A stretch of DNA of 64,000 nt from Acanthococcus lagerstroemiae (lineage: Eukaryota > Arthropoda > Insecta > Hemiptera > Eriococcidae). The DNA lies in NCBI GenBank assembly GCA_031841125.1, contig CM063110.1, positions 13,015,626-13,079,625 of the forward strand. The letters run 5' to 3'. Below the pieces are notes generated by a model. That model did no database searches. It was not told where the DNA came from and worked only from the letters and a program-made list of their open reading frames with translations. This document shows, piece after piece, positions 33,663-47,000 of this stretch (its first letter is position 1; each line of letters opens with the position of its first letter). A program made the position numbers and the translations under genes.

Positions 33663-34688
33663 ATGTGGTATGAAGCCCTAATTCCTGCCAGCCTCTCGGT
33701 TTTCTTCGTGACGTTACCAGACGTATTTATACCGTGGTGGTGTGAGTTTTGGCATGGCAACGTAAGTGTACTCTCATTATTTCCTAAGTATTTGAAAACT
33801 CGAAAATAATATTGCAGTCCTCGGATTGCCTTGAAAATAGTTGCATTTCCCTGAATAATGAAACATTCCTGTAAGAAATCAAAGGATCTAGATTATCAGC
33901 TGAACGGGAATGATTACTTATGAGGTATCTTATCTTCACCATGTTCGCTTTTGTGGACAAATGCCATAAAACTGGTCGAACATAATAATGTGAATTATTC
34001 TGCATGGTTCTTAAATCATGAGAAACCGTTATGTAGTCATTTGTTCTTTGTACAGGGATTTTAAAGTCATTTCAAATGAGTTCTTTGATTCCTACGTTCT
34101 TGGAACATTATTGTTTACAAATTATCCATAGGACATAAGATTTTTTCCTACTTTTCTCTCCTTAATATCAATTTTGATGATACCTTCGTATTTTCGTTTA
34201 GCGATGGCATCCAAAAAATGTAGAAGATGAGGTTGTAGAGCACTTCCATTTCAGGGATTTACTGCGCTCTGGAGACCCGTGGAGACCATTCGTTAGTACA
34301 TTTATCATTTTATACTGCTTGAATTTGAAAACCTGAAACATTCAGCCTCCTCTGTTTGTGGTTTATCAAAGATTTTCATGATTTGTGTATACATGTAATC
34401 TACTTTTCATATCCTCCCTCTAACATGATTCACTAGTGGGTCGTAACTCCATAATTAAAAATTTTACAAAAGGGGCCAGTGACTCTATCAAGCATGTAAT
34501 TATCAGTTGCCCCTTTTGTCAAGTTCTTGATTGAAGGAGTAACGACTTATTAGAATTCTAGAGACGATATTTTGTTTGTCTTTGCTACCCGTTTCATACA
34601 AAATTTGATGATCACTTGCAAATTAAATGAGAAAATATCTTTACAGGGTGTGGAGCATATTCCCGACGAAGTGCCTGAATTTAAATGA
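33663..34688 (+). CDS. NDUFA1: NADH dehydrogenase 1 alpha subcomplex subunit 1 (MWFE subunit)
   Basis: Three exons, 33663-33761, 34202-34291 and 34647-34688, each a whole number of codons, give 76 residues (human NDUFA1 is 70). The protein begins MWYEALIPASLSVFFVTLPD, which has the MWFE-type start and a single membrane segment at about 6-27. The second exon has the conserved RWHPKN...EHFHFRDLLRSGDPWRPF part, corresponding to the matrix/intermembrane tail of the subunit (human HWSLMERDRRISG region). Splice sites are good (aac|gtaagt; cgtttag; ttc|gttagt; tttacag). The subunit is an accessory membrane-anchored part of complex I needed for its assembly; this is family knowledge. It is much too short to appear as one long open frame. 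Confidence 0.85.
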
Positions 34689-34769
34689 AGCAGATTTACC
34701 GTTAGTAAGGGGTTATGTTGATTATGTAATTATTATTATGTATTAGTAATGTCATAAGATCGTGAAATA

Positions 34770-34775
34770 ATTAAA
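34770..34775 (+). terminator. Likely poly(A) signal of NDUFA1 (ATTAAA)
   Basis: The common variant ATTAAA lies 82 bases after the stop codon. No AATAAA is closer. Confidence 0.45.
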
Positions 34776-35439
34776 AACACCTTTTTCACGATAGCAATGC
34801 ATATTATGTTTTATTTTTCTACAGTACAGATTACGAATACACGTGTAGGTACACAAATGATTAAAACATTTTATGACTATTAGGGGTTGAATAACTCTGC
34901 TGTTAGCTGAAGTCAAATCTGAGGCTGGCTCTTCTGCTTCCTAGAAAATGCATTTCGCGGCATTGTTGCTCCCACGCGCCCAGGCACAGCCAATGTAGGT
35001 TTGTCCGTTTTCTGTAATAAGTAGTCAGATACCGTTACTTAAGTTATTAATAACGAGAATGATTCGAATAAAGTCTAACCGTGCACCACTTGAGGAACAT
35101 GATTGCTCAGTGATGACTCGATAGGAGTGTTGTAGAGACTTTTCTGGGTGAAAGAATGCATACCATTGCGTTTGTACTCCTTCTGGGTAAAGTTTGACTT
35201 TCAGTTATTCGTTTACTTTGTATGCCACACAGTTCTTCCAGGTCGTTCCTTTGTGAAGGCGAACCTCTCTCCATACTGAAATAAAGATCGTTATATTTGT
35301 TTAAAAAAATTTTTTTTACTTATATTGGCTATTCACTAGTTAAAATATTTACGAAGTAGAGAGAATTGAAAAAATTATTTGATTCAGGCATCAGGTGATG
35401 CAGTATATACTATGGGCTTGAAGTGATGATATAAGAGTC

Positions 35440-36000
35440 GCGCAACCTTTAATCATAGTCCATTAACTTCGATAATGGTTGAAATTTTGGATCAATAATG
35501 GTCAAGTGACCTTTAATAATGGTTCTCTGACTTTGAATACTCTTTGATAGCCGTTGAACAATAAGTAAAAAAAAATCTCTGATCATGGTTGAATGGCATT
35601 TGATAATGGTTGAGCATTTTCCAATTATGGTTCAATAACCATTGATAACGATCAAGTTGAGCTTGGTTCAATGACTAAAAGTGGTGAATGAGATGAGATA
35701 TATGTAGGTTGAGTAATTTTTTATCATGGTTGAGTAACTATCAATAATATATAGATGATGTTTCACAATGATGGAATAGTTCTAGTTGTTGAGGTGATTG
35801 AATAAACTTTGATCATGGTTCAATGACTATTTATAACGTTTAAATGATGTTTGGCAATGATGAATAGTTGTTGATAACTCTTGAACTATGATTGATAATG
35901 GTGGATAAGAGAATCTTTGATCATAGTTCAGTGAGCGTGACGGTTGAATGGCATTTGATGATGGTTGAGAACCTTCAATAATGGTTCAGTCCGGACTGTA
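35440..36000. repeat. Degenerate ataatggttga repeat
   Basis: Words such as gataatggttgaat, gatcatggttgaatgg and ataatggttcaatgac recur every 20-45 bases. The period is irregular. A few more copies lie at about 36490-36530. Confidence 0.65.
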
Positions 36001-38036
36001 AACTATAACAAATGGTGATTTCTCGTAATTCCATAGTGACAAACTCATAATTTGTTCATTTGAAGCTACGCTGCACGCTCAGAGAAGAAAGGGCTCCATT
36101 TGTTTTACCTACTCATTTGTTTAGCTCATGAGCGAAAATAATCAATCACATCAATATTCGGTTATCGCTTATTCTCATGATGGAATTGCTGCGGTGAAAC
36201 GCTCCATAAATCGTGAAAATCTTCTTCTTGTTCTAGTTATTGTTCGGATCAGAAGCACCCCACCCTTTTGTTGTTTTGCTCTATTTATGTTTCTCTAAAA
36301 GTTTTCTAAATGGATTCATTTGTTCTTGTTACTAGTTCGGTATTCATTCTGTTTCTTTAGTTTGCTCAAGCTCTAAGAAAAGTAGATTGATTTGCTCATA
36401 GATGCGCTAGAGTTCTTGGAATATTCTTTAATTCGCTCATCGTGAACAAATTAAAGAGAATCAGTTGTCTGTTATTGTTCTTAGTCCAGGGTTTAATAAC
36501 CGTTGATAATGGTTGAATAATGTTCAGTACTAGGTAAATTGAAAATACTATAAGTGAGTAATTTAGGAGGTTGAACCAGAATTGTTTTTCTCATAATCAT
36601 GAACGGAATGCTCATACTTGGAATAGTGCCTATAGTAATATAACCGCAATAGTTCAATGACATCCATTAAATTGTGCAAGTTCGGACACCTTTATAATAA
36701 TAATGATCAGAGCTGTATGTGAACGTTTTTAATAGCTTTTTACGAGTACGGAAAGAGGGGTTCGATAATTAGACAACGATTACTATGCGACCCGCGAGGT
36801 CGAGGAACTCCCCATGTCATCAAAAGGGCTCTAGGAAGTGTTTATGTCGACATCAAGGTGAGTACCGCCATAGTACGTGAGCGAGGATCCTGCGTGTGAA
36901 AATATGGGGGATAGAGTGTGTGATGTGGCCCGATGACTGAGTTGTTCCCAATGGGCGTGAATTCGAGCCCCATTTTCACTGCTATTCCTAATGCTTCAAT
37001 TGAATTATATGTGCTCATCAGCAATATCAAATACTTACTTTCTCATCCAGCCACGTAGGTTAGCATTTATACGTATAAAAGCAACAAAAACTGATTTTAA
37101 ATCATTATGACTGTGAAATTTACTTAGGTATATGTAGTAAAACAGCGAACTAGGGCTGGGTGTAGGACTTGGTGGCCCCGGGGCCCAGTATTGTGTGGGA
37201 CAATTTTCTAAGGGGAAAAAAAGTCAAAATATTGCATTCATTCAAGATGCGGCAAGGATAAGAGTTTTTTCTCGACATTTTGATATATGGTGGTATAGTG
37301 ATGATGTGGCTCCGCAGACACCACCTTATTCGACTTTGCCATTAAGTAATTATTTTGTAAGTTGTGATTAGTAAATTAACACAGTTCGCAGATGAGAAGC
37401 ATTTAGCTATACCTATGCTAAAAATGCATTCCATTTTATAATTCTAACAAAATTATGACTTCATGAAAACCAAAATTGACTGCCGATCTCAAGGGAATGA
37501 AGTGCATTGAACAAATGTATAGGGTCAAGTTTAATTGATTTCATTTGAAAGGGACTTATTGTCTTGGGAAGCTGCTTATCAAGAGGAAGGTACAATAAAT
37601 AAACTAATCGATACATACCTATTACAACGAGAATCCGATGTTTTGAATAAATCTGTTATACGGCCTTTGAGATCTCTTTTTGGAACTGATTCTTGATCAG
37701 GAATGATATTCGAAGAAATGCTACTATTCGAGCCTGGATTACCCTAGGAAATGATTCGTTAAATTGTTTTCTTAAGATGTAAGCTCTATTTTTTTCCCCT
37801 TCAACATAAATCAAGCATTGCAACTTGCAGTAGGATTGAACCTTCGGCAAACATGTCCACTAATAAAGGAATGCTTAGAAAGACGTAATCAATATTGACA
37901 TTGGGCTTCCTGGTTACATGGAAGAAGAGAGTTCTCGATGGCTATTGTCCGCTCCAAAGACATAACAAATTCTCATGACACCACCTATGGACGCTGTTTC
38001 CTTTCCCTATAAAATGCTCTAAGCTCTAAGGTTTTC

Positions 38037-41000
38037 TCATAAACTTGAACGTACTTGACTGGCGCAGCTGATTGGAAACGAATCGGTATCATCATCCACG
38101 CTACGAGACGATTTCGCTAGCTTTTTCAGTTTACCGAAGAACCCTTTCTTCTTTTTCCTTTCTAACGTCGAAGGTAACATCTCGCTATGCGTTGAACCGC
38201 CTGACAGACGACTATAAAATTATGCATACATGTGGTACAGAGTATGGACGATCTTCCATTATCTTCTACCATTACATTAGATGTAAGAAGTATAAGCTCC
38301 CTCCCCTTATCAGGTCCATACCTGTCGAATGAAGGATCATATCTGTTCCTAGGTACATACGAATCATCAATCGATTGTATACTAGTGATGCTACCATCAG
38401 TATCGTCATCCATTCTCCAGATCTGCTGGAATAAAAGTTTAAACTCAGTTCTAATGTAATTTTAGTTACTGTCAACTGGGGTAATATTGGACACTGGTGG
38501 TAATATCAGCCACTTTTGACTTGTAGGAACGCTTGTATTGTTATATAAGTAAAGTCAACTGGGATAATATCGGACACCGGAAATAATACTGGCCCCTCAT
38601 GACGTGTTGTAGAAGCGCTAGTATCGTTATCAGTGACCAGTGTCCGATATTACCTAAGTTGATGAAATAATATACCAATGTCGAAATAGTTGATATTTAC
38701 CTGTTCATGTGGTTCGGTTGACGGCGATGTTTGTTCCAACGAAACACATTTACGATAAAGGCTTCCCCGCCTTTGCAAGCTGCCATAGTGTTCGCTATTT
38801 TTTTCAGATTCCGTGGACGCTGGTCGCCTTGAAATGAACGCTTTTCGAGCTACATCTTTGTTAAACGCAGGCTCGTAATTATTCTGATTAACTTTTACTT
38901 GTCGAGCAGCTTCAATTAGCCTTTGCAGCATTTGCTGAAACTGAACGTTTGTATCTTCTTTGGCTAGGGAGCTTTCTGTAAATATTTCATCCCAGTTATA
39001 AGGCGACGTGATTTTGCGGATTTACCATTGGTGGAAATCGTGAAATTCTAGGTGGTACACTCACCCCTTGACATATTTCTTAAATCAACGGAAGATTCCC
39101 TGCTAGAGGTTGCCTTGAAAGTACAAACAGAAATTCATTTTAGAATGAAATACTATTCCAACAGAAGGTTACTTGTTGGAATGTATAATTTAAGTATAAT
39201 TAACAACTGCCCATTAGATCGACATCTCGACCGTTTTAGAAAGTAAGTTTCTGAATAAGGGCAAAAATACTCGAACTTCGTAAAGGCGAATCAGTCAACT
39301 TTACCTGCTTTTTCGTGGGTACTGGAGGCAAACCTTTGTCGCCAGTACAAGGCGCAGTCTTTGATAATTCACCGATCTGAAATGAAATCGTATTTTCTCT
39401 GTCAACAAGATTCGTTTCCTCGACTGAAACTTCACTTTTATGATATCGCTGATGTGTTTGGCGAGAGTTATGTTGAATTATACCTACCAAGTCTAAAACA
39501 TAACTGATCCTCTGGTCATGATCACCCGAATTCGGTCTCACGTTCTGTCTGAGTAAGTCCTTCTCTCTGTCCAACCTTTCTTTCTCCCTCCTTAATTTTT
39601 CGTTCGTTGTTCTGAGTTTCGCATGAGCATCCCGCAATTCCAGAAGGTCGCATTGTAACTAAGAAAATTGTGAACGAGGGGTTAGTTGAATGTGTTTATA
39701 ATAATTTTTTTTTTAATTTCAATTTTTATTTAATGGCTTGCTGGTGATTACAGTATACCAAGTTTTACCAATTTACACTCTTATTAATATAGACAAGCAG
39801 GAGAGACGCCCTCTCCCCAGCCTCAGCACGCAGTGGCCCATTTCTGAGCATAAGCCGTACACAAACCAGCCCACATTCTTCTATGTTTGGTAGTTGATTG
39901 CCATTGCTGGCGTGCCACCTGTCCAACTTCGTCGGTCCACCTTGTCACTTGTCTCCCCCTTTTGCGTTTTTCCGTAGGTTTCCATACTCGTACAGTTAGT
40001 ATCCTGTTCCATCTACAAATGGGTTCTCTGAATATGTGTCCAGCATAATTAAGTTTTAGCTTTTTGCCAGTAGTTCCCACTCCTATTGCTTTTGTTTTTC
40101 TCATTATATCCAAGATACTAATTTTATCTTTTAGTTTTATCTTCAAAATTGTGTACAATAAAACAATACCTTATTGTGCGACTTGTTTCACCAGCGTATT
40201 TCAGCTACATTGGTAACTGATGAGCCTGTTTGCTCGCTTGCAGATCTTCCAAACAGTAAGACCCCTTCCTAAGAAGACTGTCACCAGCCTACTATACCTA
40301 CCTAAAAGTATATTTATCTTACGGTACTGCGGTTTGCGTGTAATATACTGTAAAAACCGTACTTCGTGAAGTTTCTTCTTAGTCTCTTTTTGTTCTTCTT
40401 CAGCATTCTTCTTCATTTGCTCGAAGCGACGTTTCATCTCCAGACGTTCTTTGTCCCGTTCTCTCTCCACCTGTTGGTTAACGGCGGATAATGGAATAAA
40501 TATTTTTTCTTCTCGCGCAATACTATGTATTGTAAAATACCGAACTTGGATCAATTCCTCGGGACTTTTGTATCTCCTTGTCAACTTGTCGAGAATAATT
40601 ATTTTTGTATTGAGGGATACAGACGACATAAAAGACTCCAGCATATTAAAAAAAAAAGTAATTTCAAAATTTATAACCATTAGATTATCCGCATTCGGGA
40701 CCCATATCTCGAATGTGTATCTTTGAATCTGAAAACTGTGAAAGTGTTACAAAAATGAAAAAAAACAACAACAACAACGCACAGGATACGTTTAATCCCA
40801 TATCTCTGCTTAAGCTCAGCAACTGCATCCACAACAAAACAGCCCTCAGTATGTTCGGGTTAAAAGGACGCCTGACAGCCGGATTTCAGTGTTCCTTGAG
40901 GTTCTTCCACGTTCTATCTCATATTACGCCATCTAGCCACGATGAGAACCATTTTACGACTTCATTCCATAGCACACACAAGCACAAAAAAGGGACCAGG

Positions 41001-44000
41001 CGTACTCGGCTTTTTGAAAAAGTTCATAAACGAGTCACTGACCCGCTTTCGGTACTTTACCCTAAATGTATCTGTAAATATGAGTTTACGTTACGGTTTA
41101 CCTCGAAAAGTGTTTGTCGTAAGTCTCTCGCCAGAGTTGAGGTTTCCTGTAGAAGGCGATTTTGTTCTTCCCGCTCCTTTTGCCAGGCCAGCTCCATTCT
41201 GGTTTTCAGACCGACGCTTTTAGTTCGACCAGAATGTAGTAATCTTTCTTCTTCCAGCTGTGAATTCCAGTTGATAGTACATTAGTCTTATTTTCTCTTA
41301 CGAATGAGAAAACTTAGATATATAGATGTGATTGGAGAAACCAGCACTGTACCTCATTGATCCTCGACGTCATCTCCGATAACTTGACATCCCATGCCGA
41401 CCTCTCCGATACAAGTTCTGTTTTAAATCGAGAACTTTCTACTCGCGCTTCTGAGAGTTCGTCTTCCATACAACTTATCTGTTGCTCTAGAGTAGCAACT
41501 TGGCTGCGTAACTCCTCAACCTGAACATTAGAATTACAGAAGAACTGACCGCCATTCTCAAAATATAATCTAGTTAACTGGAGAAAGTACTCACTTCATC
41601 TTGGTTATTTGTGACGTCTTTTGAGGAAACACTGTTCTTTACTTCGGTCACCGCTTTTTGAGCGTTTTCGAGTAAATGTTTGTAAGTGTTACGTTCGTGT
41701 TTGAATCTCATCAGTTGAGATTGAACGTCCTTCAGCTCGCTTGATATTGTGGCTACGTGGTTCTCGTATCTTAGTTTCAAAGCTGCTACCTCCACTTTGC
41801 GTCCTTTCTCTTCGTTGTACAATCTGAAAACAGAAATAGATTCTGTCTCATGTCATGACTCTGACCGTGAGTTGTGTCTTTTGTCCATAGTGAATTAGGA
41901 AATACTCGCCTGGCTTTTAATTCTCGTAACTCAGACTCCAAAGACGAAGCCTCTGCTACCATGTTACGTTGCACGTGGATTACTTTGTCGTAGTCATCCA
42001 GTTTCTTCTGTAGTTCTTCATTCTGATGGCAATATGTAACACATCAGTGGAAGTTTTAGGAATAAGGTGAAATGGTAAGATAAAACCAAAAAAGTCAGAA
42101 TTCCGTTTGCTTTTTAGAGAGAGAAATGAGTGAACGCTATATGTACATAGCGGTGTATCCTCAGGTAGAGTAGCCCTAATAAGAAGAAAAATCAATCACA
42201 TTTTTACCTCTTTCCTCATATGCTCCATCTGGTTCATGTGAGCATGGTTTTCTTTATGCAACTTCTCGAGTTCTGAGTCTTTAGCGTCAAGCATAAGTTT
42301 GAGTTTATTATGCTCCAATTTGTACGTTTCCCCGTTTGACTTTTGATTTTCCAAATCGGCTATTCTTTCCTTGAATTAAAAAAAAAAAAAAAAAAAAAAT
42401 GAGGGTTTCAGGTAGGTCACACTACAAAATTAAATTCGAGCCAGCATTTATTGTGATATGATATGCCTAAACGGATGATTCAAATTAGATTCCAAACTTT
42501 TACATCAGTTAGTCAGATCAGAGATATTTTCGGAATCAGGTATTTCTGAAGCACATGGCTCCTCAGTCACAATGTAAAATACTAAGTAATTATGCATGAA
42601 ATACAATGTAGGCAAATTGGTATTAGTTTCAGACCAAACGTGATTTCCTATAATGATTTATGTAGTGGTGGTGTAATGTGTATTTTGATCAGGGATGTGT
42701 GTGTGATGGACATGGTGGTAGTTGAGAGAATATTCTGCTCAAGGTCTGCTACATGGGAAACATCTTCACATGTACCCTTTATCTAGGCTTTATCTACTCG
42801 AAGCATTCAGCATGAGACATCTTGAGGAAATAATCGATTTCTCTTTTACGGGAGGATATCAATGTATACGCTACCCCCTCTACCAACTCTTATACTTATA
42901 ATTTCAATTCAATTCAGTACCTTTTATTGGGTAGTACAACAGTTGATGCTTATAAACAATTTTTTTAGTTTCACGATAAAAATATATAACGATATTTGTT
43001 TGTTCAAACTGAATGCACCCCCGGCCCGAAACAAGTGAAGGTACCTCTCTCTCTCTCTCCCTTTATATTTTTTCTAAGGCAGAATACGGTGAGAGATTGT
43101 GCGGTCGACCTCGTTCCTCCACTTCGTTTTTGGCGTACCCCGCTTTCTGGTTTTGTGTCTCAGGACGAGAATGTTGCTTGGTAAGCCCGTCTGTTTGTTA
43201 GAAGCCTGGCCATGTGGTCCGCCCAGCCCCATTTTGGATTTCTGATAGTCTGTCGGCAGTTCCTTACGCCTGGCAGTTTATTTTTTATTGTTTCTATACT
43301 AATACGATCCTTTATTTTTATACCGAGAATGGATCTCATCATGGAATTTTGAGTGGTTTATATTTTATTTTCTAGTTTTGTGTCAAGGGTCCAAGTGGGG
43401 GAGCCGTGCGTAAGGACCGGAACTATGCAATGTTAACAACTTCGCCTTTGTGTGCATTTTTGAAATTATTACCTTTAAAAATGTTCTCAAGGGACAAAAA
43501 TTCTTACCATGCCATTTGTAATTCTTATATCTTACTTTATTTTCTGCTTTGTTACCAAAGAAAATATTTACCCTTATTCCTGGAACTGTCCCTAGTTCCT
43601 TCTTTTAACCATAATCTTGGAGGTTTAGTAACTTGTAGATAAGATTTGGGATTTTTCAAAACTGATTGTCAAACCTGCCTTTGCTCTACATATTTGTCTA
43701 GCTCTTGTATCATTTCTCCCAGCTCACCCATATTGATTTTGATATTAGTGCAATATCATCCACGAATCTCAGATTGGAGATTCTATTGCCGTTTATCATC
43801 ATGCATTTCCTTTCCTAATCCAGCCCTCTGAAGACTTTTTCTAGTGCAGGATGGGGGACAAAGGGTCTCCTTGTCTTACTCCCTTGTTTGTTTCGATTTT
43901 AGCAATCTTAATAATGTATATTAGTCTATGATCGGAGACAAATTTGAATTTATTTGATACTTCGAAGTTTATTATATTTTTGATATTACTAGGTGCAAGG

Positions 44001-47000
44001 ACGAAGTCGATCTGATTCCTGTGTTCTTGATTTGGGCTGCTCCAGTCCAACTTTTTTTCCCCTTGGAAAAGCCATTCATTATTTTTAAGTCCAATTCTTA
44101 ACAGAATTTAATTAATTTTTTACCTCTTTTATTACGTTTCCCGAAACTAAATTTTCCTGACAGATGCTTTTCCTCTTGTTTGCTTTTTCCAGTTTGAAAT
44201 TAGTATTTTTGTCAGCTTTTTGTTTTTTTATTTCTATTTCCTGATAAGTTTCCATTAAGAGTTTATAGAATTTTTCCACTTCCTCTTCAGGGGATTGAGA
44301 TATAGGAGCATAGACCTGGATCAGCACAAAAGTGTTATTTCGGATTTCCATTTTTAGGCTTGCTGTTCTATCGGATATACCTTTTAGTTCCGAAGTATTA
44401 TTTATTAATTTTGGATTGTTTGGGAATCCTGCTCCTCTTTGTCCATGGTTATATTCAATGTGAAAGAAAGTGTAATTATTGTTTTTTGTCTAGTATATTT
44501 TCTGATTTCTGAAATTCTTATGATGTCAATTTTGGCCTCTCCCATAGTCTCCTCCTGTGCTTTTACATTTTCTGTTCCCTTAAGGGTTCTGACGTTGAGT
44601 GTCCCTGTTTTCGGATCTAATGTTTCATTCTCTATTTATTTGTTTTGTTTCTTATGGGGTTCGTAGGTTTTTGCCCCTAGGAATCTATGGGATTGGGCTT
44701 AGTTGAAAATAGATTAGAGACGGGAGTGGGTGAAGAGTCTTGGTCATACCTCCCCCCATTGACGAAACTAACCGAAGAGGGGGGGGGGGTTTATACTTAC
44801 ATCTAATCGTAATTTCTCCTTTATCCAGTTGTCCTGGCGACTATTGTACGTATCTCTTAATGTACGTAGCTCATTCTGTACCAATGCCAGTTCTTTTTGT
44901 GTACATAATACTTGGCTGAAATACAAATTTCAAACAAAATGAAGTTAACAGAAAATGAAAATAAAATGTATAAAGATGAGAATCAGGAGCTAGGGGAGTG
45001 ACTTTGTTGAAGGAAGGAGGAATTATAACTTCTCTAATCACAAAATATCAGTTTTGTGAACTGGAAAATTCTTGAAATTAGAAAGAAAAAAGTGGAAAAA
45101 TCGGTACTTTCCTTCAGTTTGGCCAACTAGTGCCACCATCTTCCTTACTTTTCGTCACTGAAGGGAAAGGTATCCAGATGAGATTATACCCCCCCCCCCG
45201 GGTAAATCACTGATTTAAATGTTCTGGACTGTTCGTGAAAACGAATGAAGATCGTTTTTTAACAATATTGATTGGATAGGAAATAGAAACTTTGATGGGA
45301 CGTTGAGAATTAAAGCTATGAAGGTGATGGTATCTCACCTTTGGAGTTGCTCTTTTTGCAAATTCGCTTGACTTTTCAGTTTCACATGTTCGTCTTCTAG
45401 CAACTCGTACTTACTGGTCAGCTCGTCGTATTCACGTTTTTTTGTTTCCAGCTGATTCTTAAGAGCTGAAAAAAATGAGTAAGTTGTGAATTCTGGGTTG
45501 AAAATAAGATTTGTAATTGATCGAAATTGGGAATTTTAACGCGTACAGTCCACTTTTGATTCGAATTCTCTCTTAGTGTCATTCACTTTCTTGTCGCCAG
45601 CGTGTAAGATTTTCTTCTTCAATAATTTCAGTTCGGTTTCCTTGGCTAGGATTTCTTTCATATGATCTTCCTTCAGCTGTTGTACTGATGCTCTTTCCGA
45701 CTGTAAAGTAAGATATAATTGTAATGCCAAATTTTAGAGGTATATTTTCCAGGGTTAATAATCCGTTTGGTTATCTTCTCTCCAATCAGGAATATTCATC
45801 CCTCTCCCAGACGCAAGGTAGCCACGTTCCGGAAAACCGGGGCAAAAGTCAGGGAATTGCTATAGTTTTGATCAAAATCAGAAAACTTTTTGAGAATCAT
45901 GAGAATTCAAGAATATTATCTTCCCCGTGAGCTCCTCCCTCCCGGTCATCTTACGCTCTGGTCAGAATTGCAAAAAAACGAATTAGACCGTTCGGTCAGT
46001 GCAATTATACACAATTTTCTTAATAGTCAATGAATATCAAATTTGATCTCAGATAGTAAGTATTACCACAGCTGTGTTCAGGGACGTACCGAAGATTTTT
46101 TCTGGGGGGGGAGAGGGGCAAAAATTGTGAAAGTCCCTACTGACTCAACTCAAAGCTCCTAAGTATTAAAGCAACAAAAAAAAATTTTTGACTTATTGGA
46201 TTTTTCCAACTGACTCAACTCAAAATTCCCAAATATCAAAGGGAAAAAAGCCCTTTGACTTGTTGGATTTTCCCAACTTCTCAACTCAATTCCCAAATAT
46301 CAAAGCAAAAAAAAAAAAAAAGAAAAAGGAAAGAAAAAGAGAACCTTTTTATTTGTTGGATTTGTTCAACTACGCCTGACTGAAATGGTAAATTTTCCCT
46401 ACTGCTAAATGAAAAATTCCTACACGAGGGGTCTAGTCCCCCCCTCACCCATAGGTACGTCCCTATCTGTGTTCAATATTAGCTGAAAAAATGTCAGGGA
46501 AAATTTGGAAAATTGGTCTGGAAAACCAGAAAAAGTCAGGGACAATCGTACTAAAAATAAGTGGCTACCCTGAAACAGTGAATCTTTTCTGTTAGATGTT
46601 TCACTTTATCAGTTTCTTCTTCTATCTTTCCTTCCCATGTACATCATATTGAAATATTCATAATTTGAGGGGGAAATAAGTGTGCCGTCGGTGTACATCT
46701 TCAAATGGGACTCTTTCTTCTGCATGTTGAAAATTCTTACTTCAAAACTGCTTTGCATTTTGTCAGCATTTTGTTTCAACGTACTGATCTCCGTTTTCAG
46801 GTTTTTGGACGCTGCCGTAGCTTTCTCTTCTGCAGCTTTCTTTTCATCTTCCAACTGTAAAACATTCACTCGAGTGATATCATATTTTTACTTTACAATA
46901 ATTGAAATCTACATTATGACTAGTTTTAGTCAGTACTTACAGATTTTATTTTTTCAGTCATTTTCTTCAGCTCACTCTGAGCATTCGATAGTTTGGATTC

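Larger units (their letters stand above)
34689..38036. other. Gene-free region between NDUFA1 and the SOGA/MTCL1-like gene
   Basis: No coding exon recognised over 3.3 kb. It contains a degenerate ataatggttga repeat (35440-36000, and again at 36490-36530). The ORFs at 36842-37030 and 37656-37850 look like chance. The 3' UTR of the SOGA/MTCL1-like gene should extend into the right end; no AATAAA is evident on the minus strand close to the stop. Confidence 0.55.

Noticed and set aside
36842..37030. 62-codon minus-strand frame
   Set aside because: No motif, poor start context and no splice partners.
38037..38161. Alternative acceptor for the last SOGA/MTCL1-like exon 4 bases upstream (cgttag)
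   Set aside because: With the good donor cag|gtatgg it breaks the frame before GFFGKLKKL; the acceptor at 38158 keeps it.
40713..41285. 190-codon plus-strand frame over 40713-41285
   Set aside because: It is the antisense shadow of the SOGA/MTCL1-like exon at 41257-41102 and its adjoining introns.
46560..46620. Extra exon between 46741 and 45700 in the SOGA/MTCL1-like gene
   Set aside because: No open frame with both splice sites; the flanking exons already join in phase 0.
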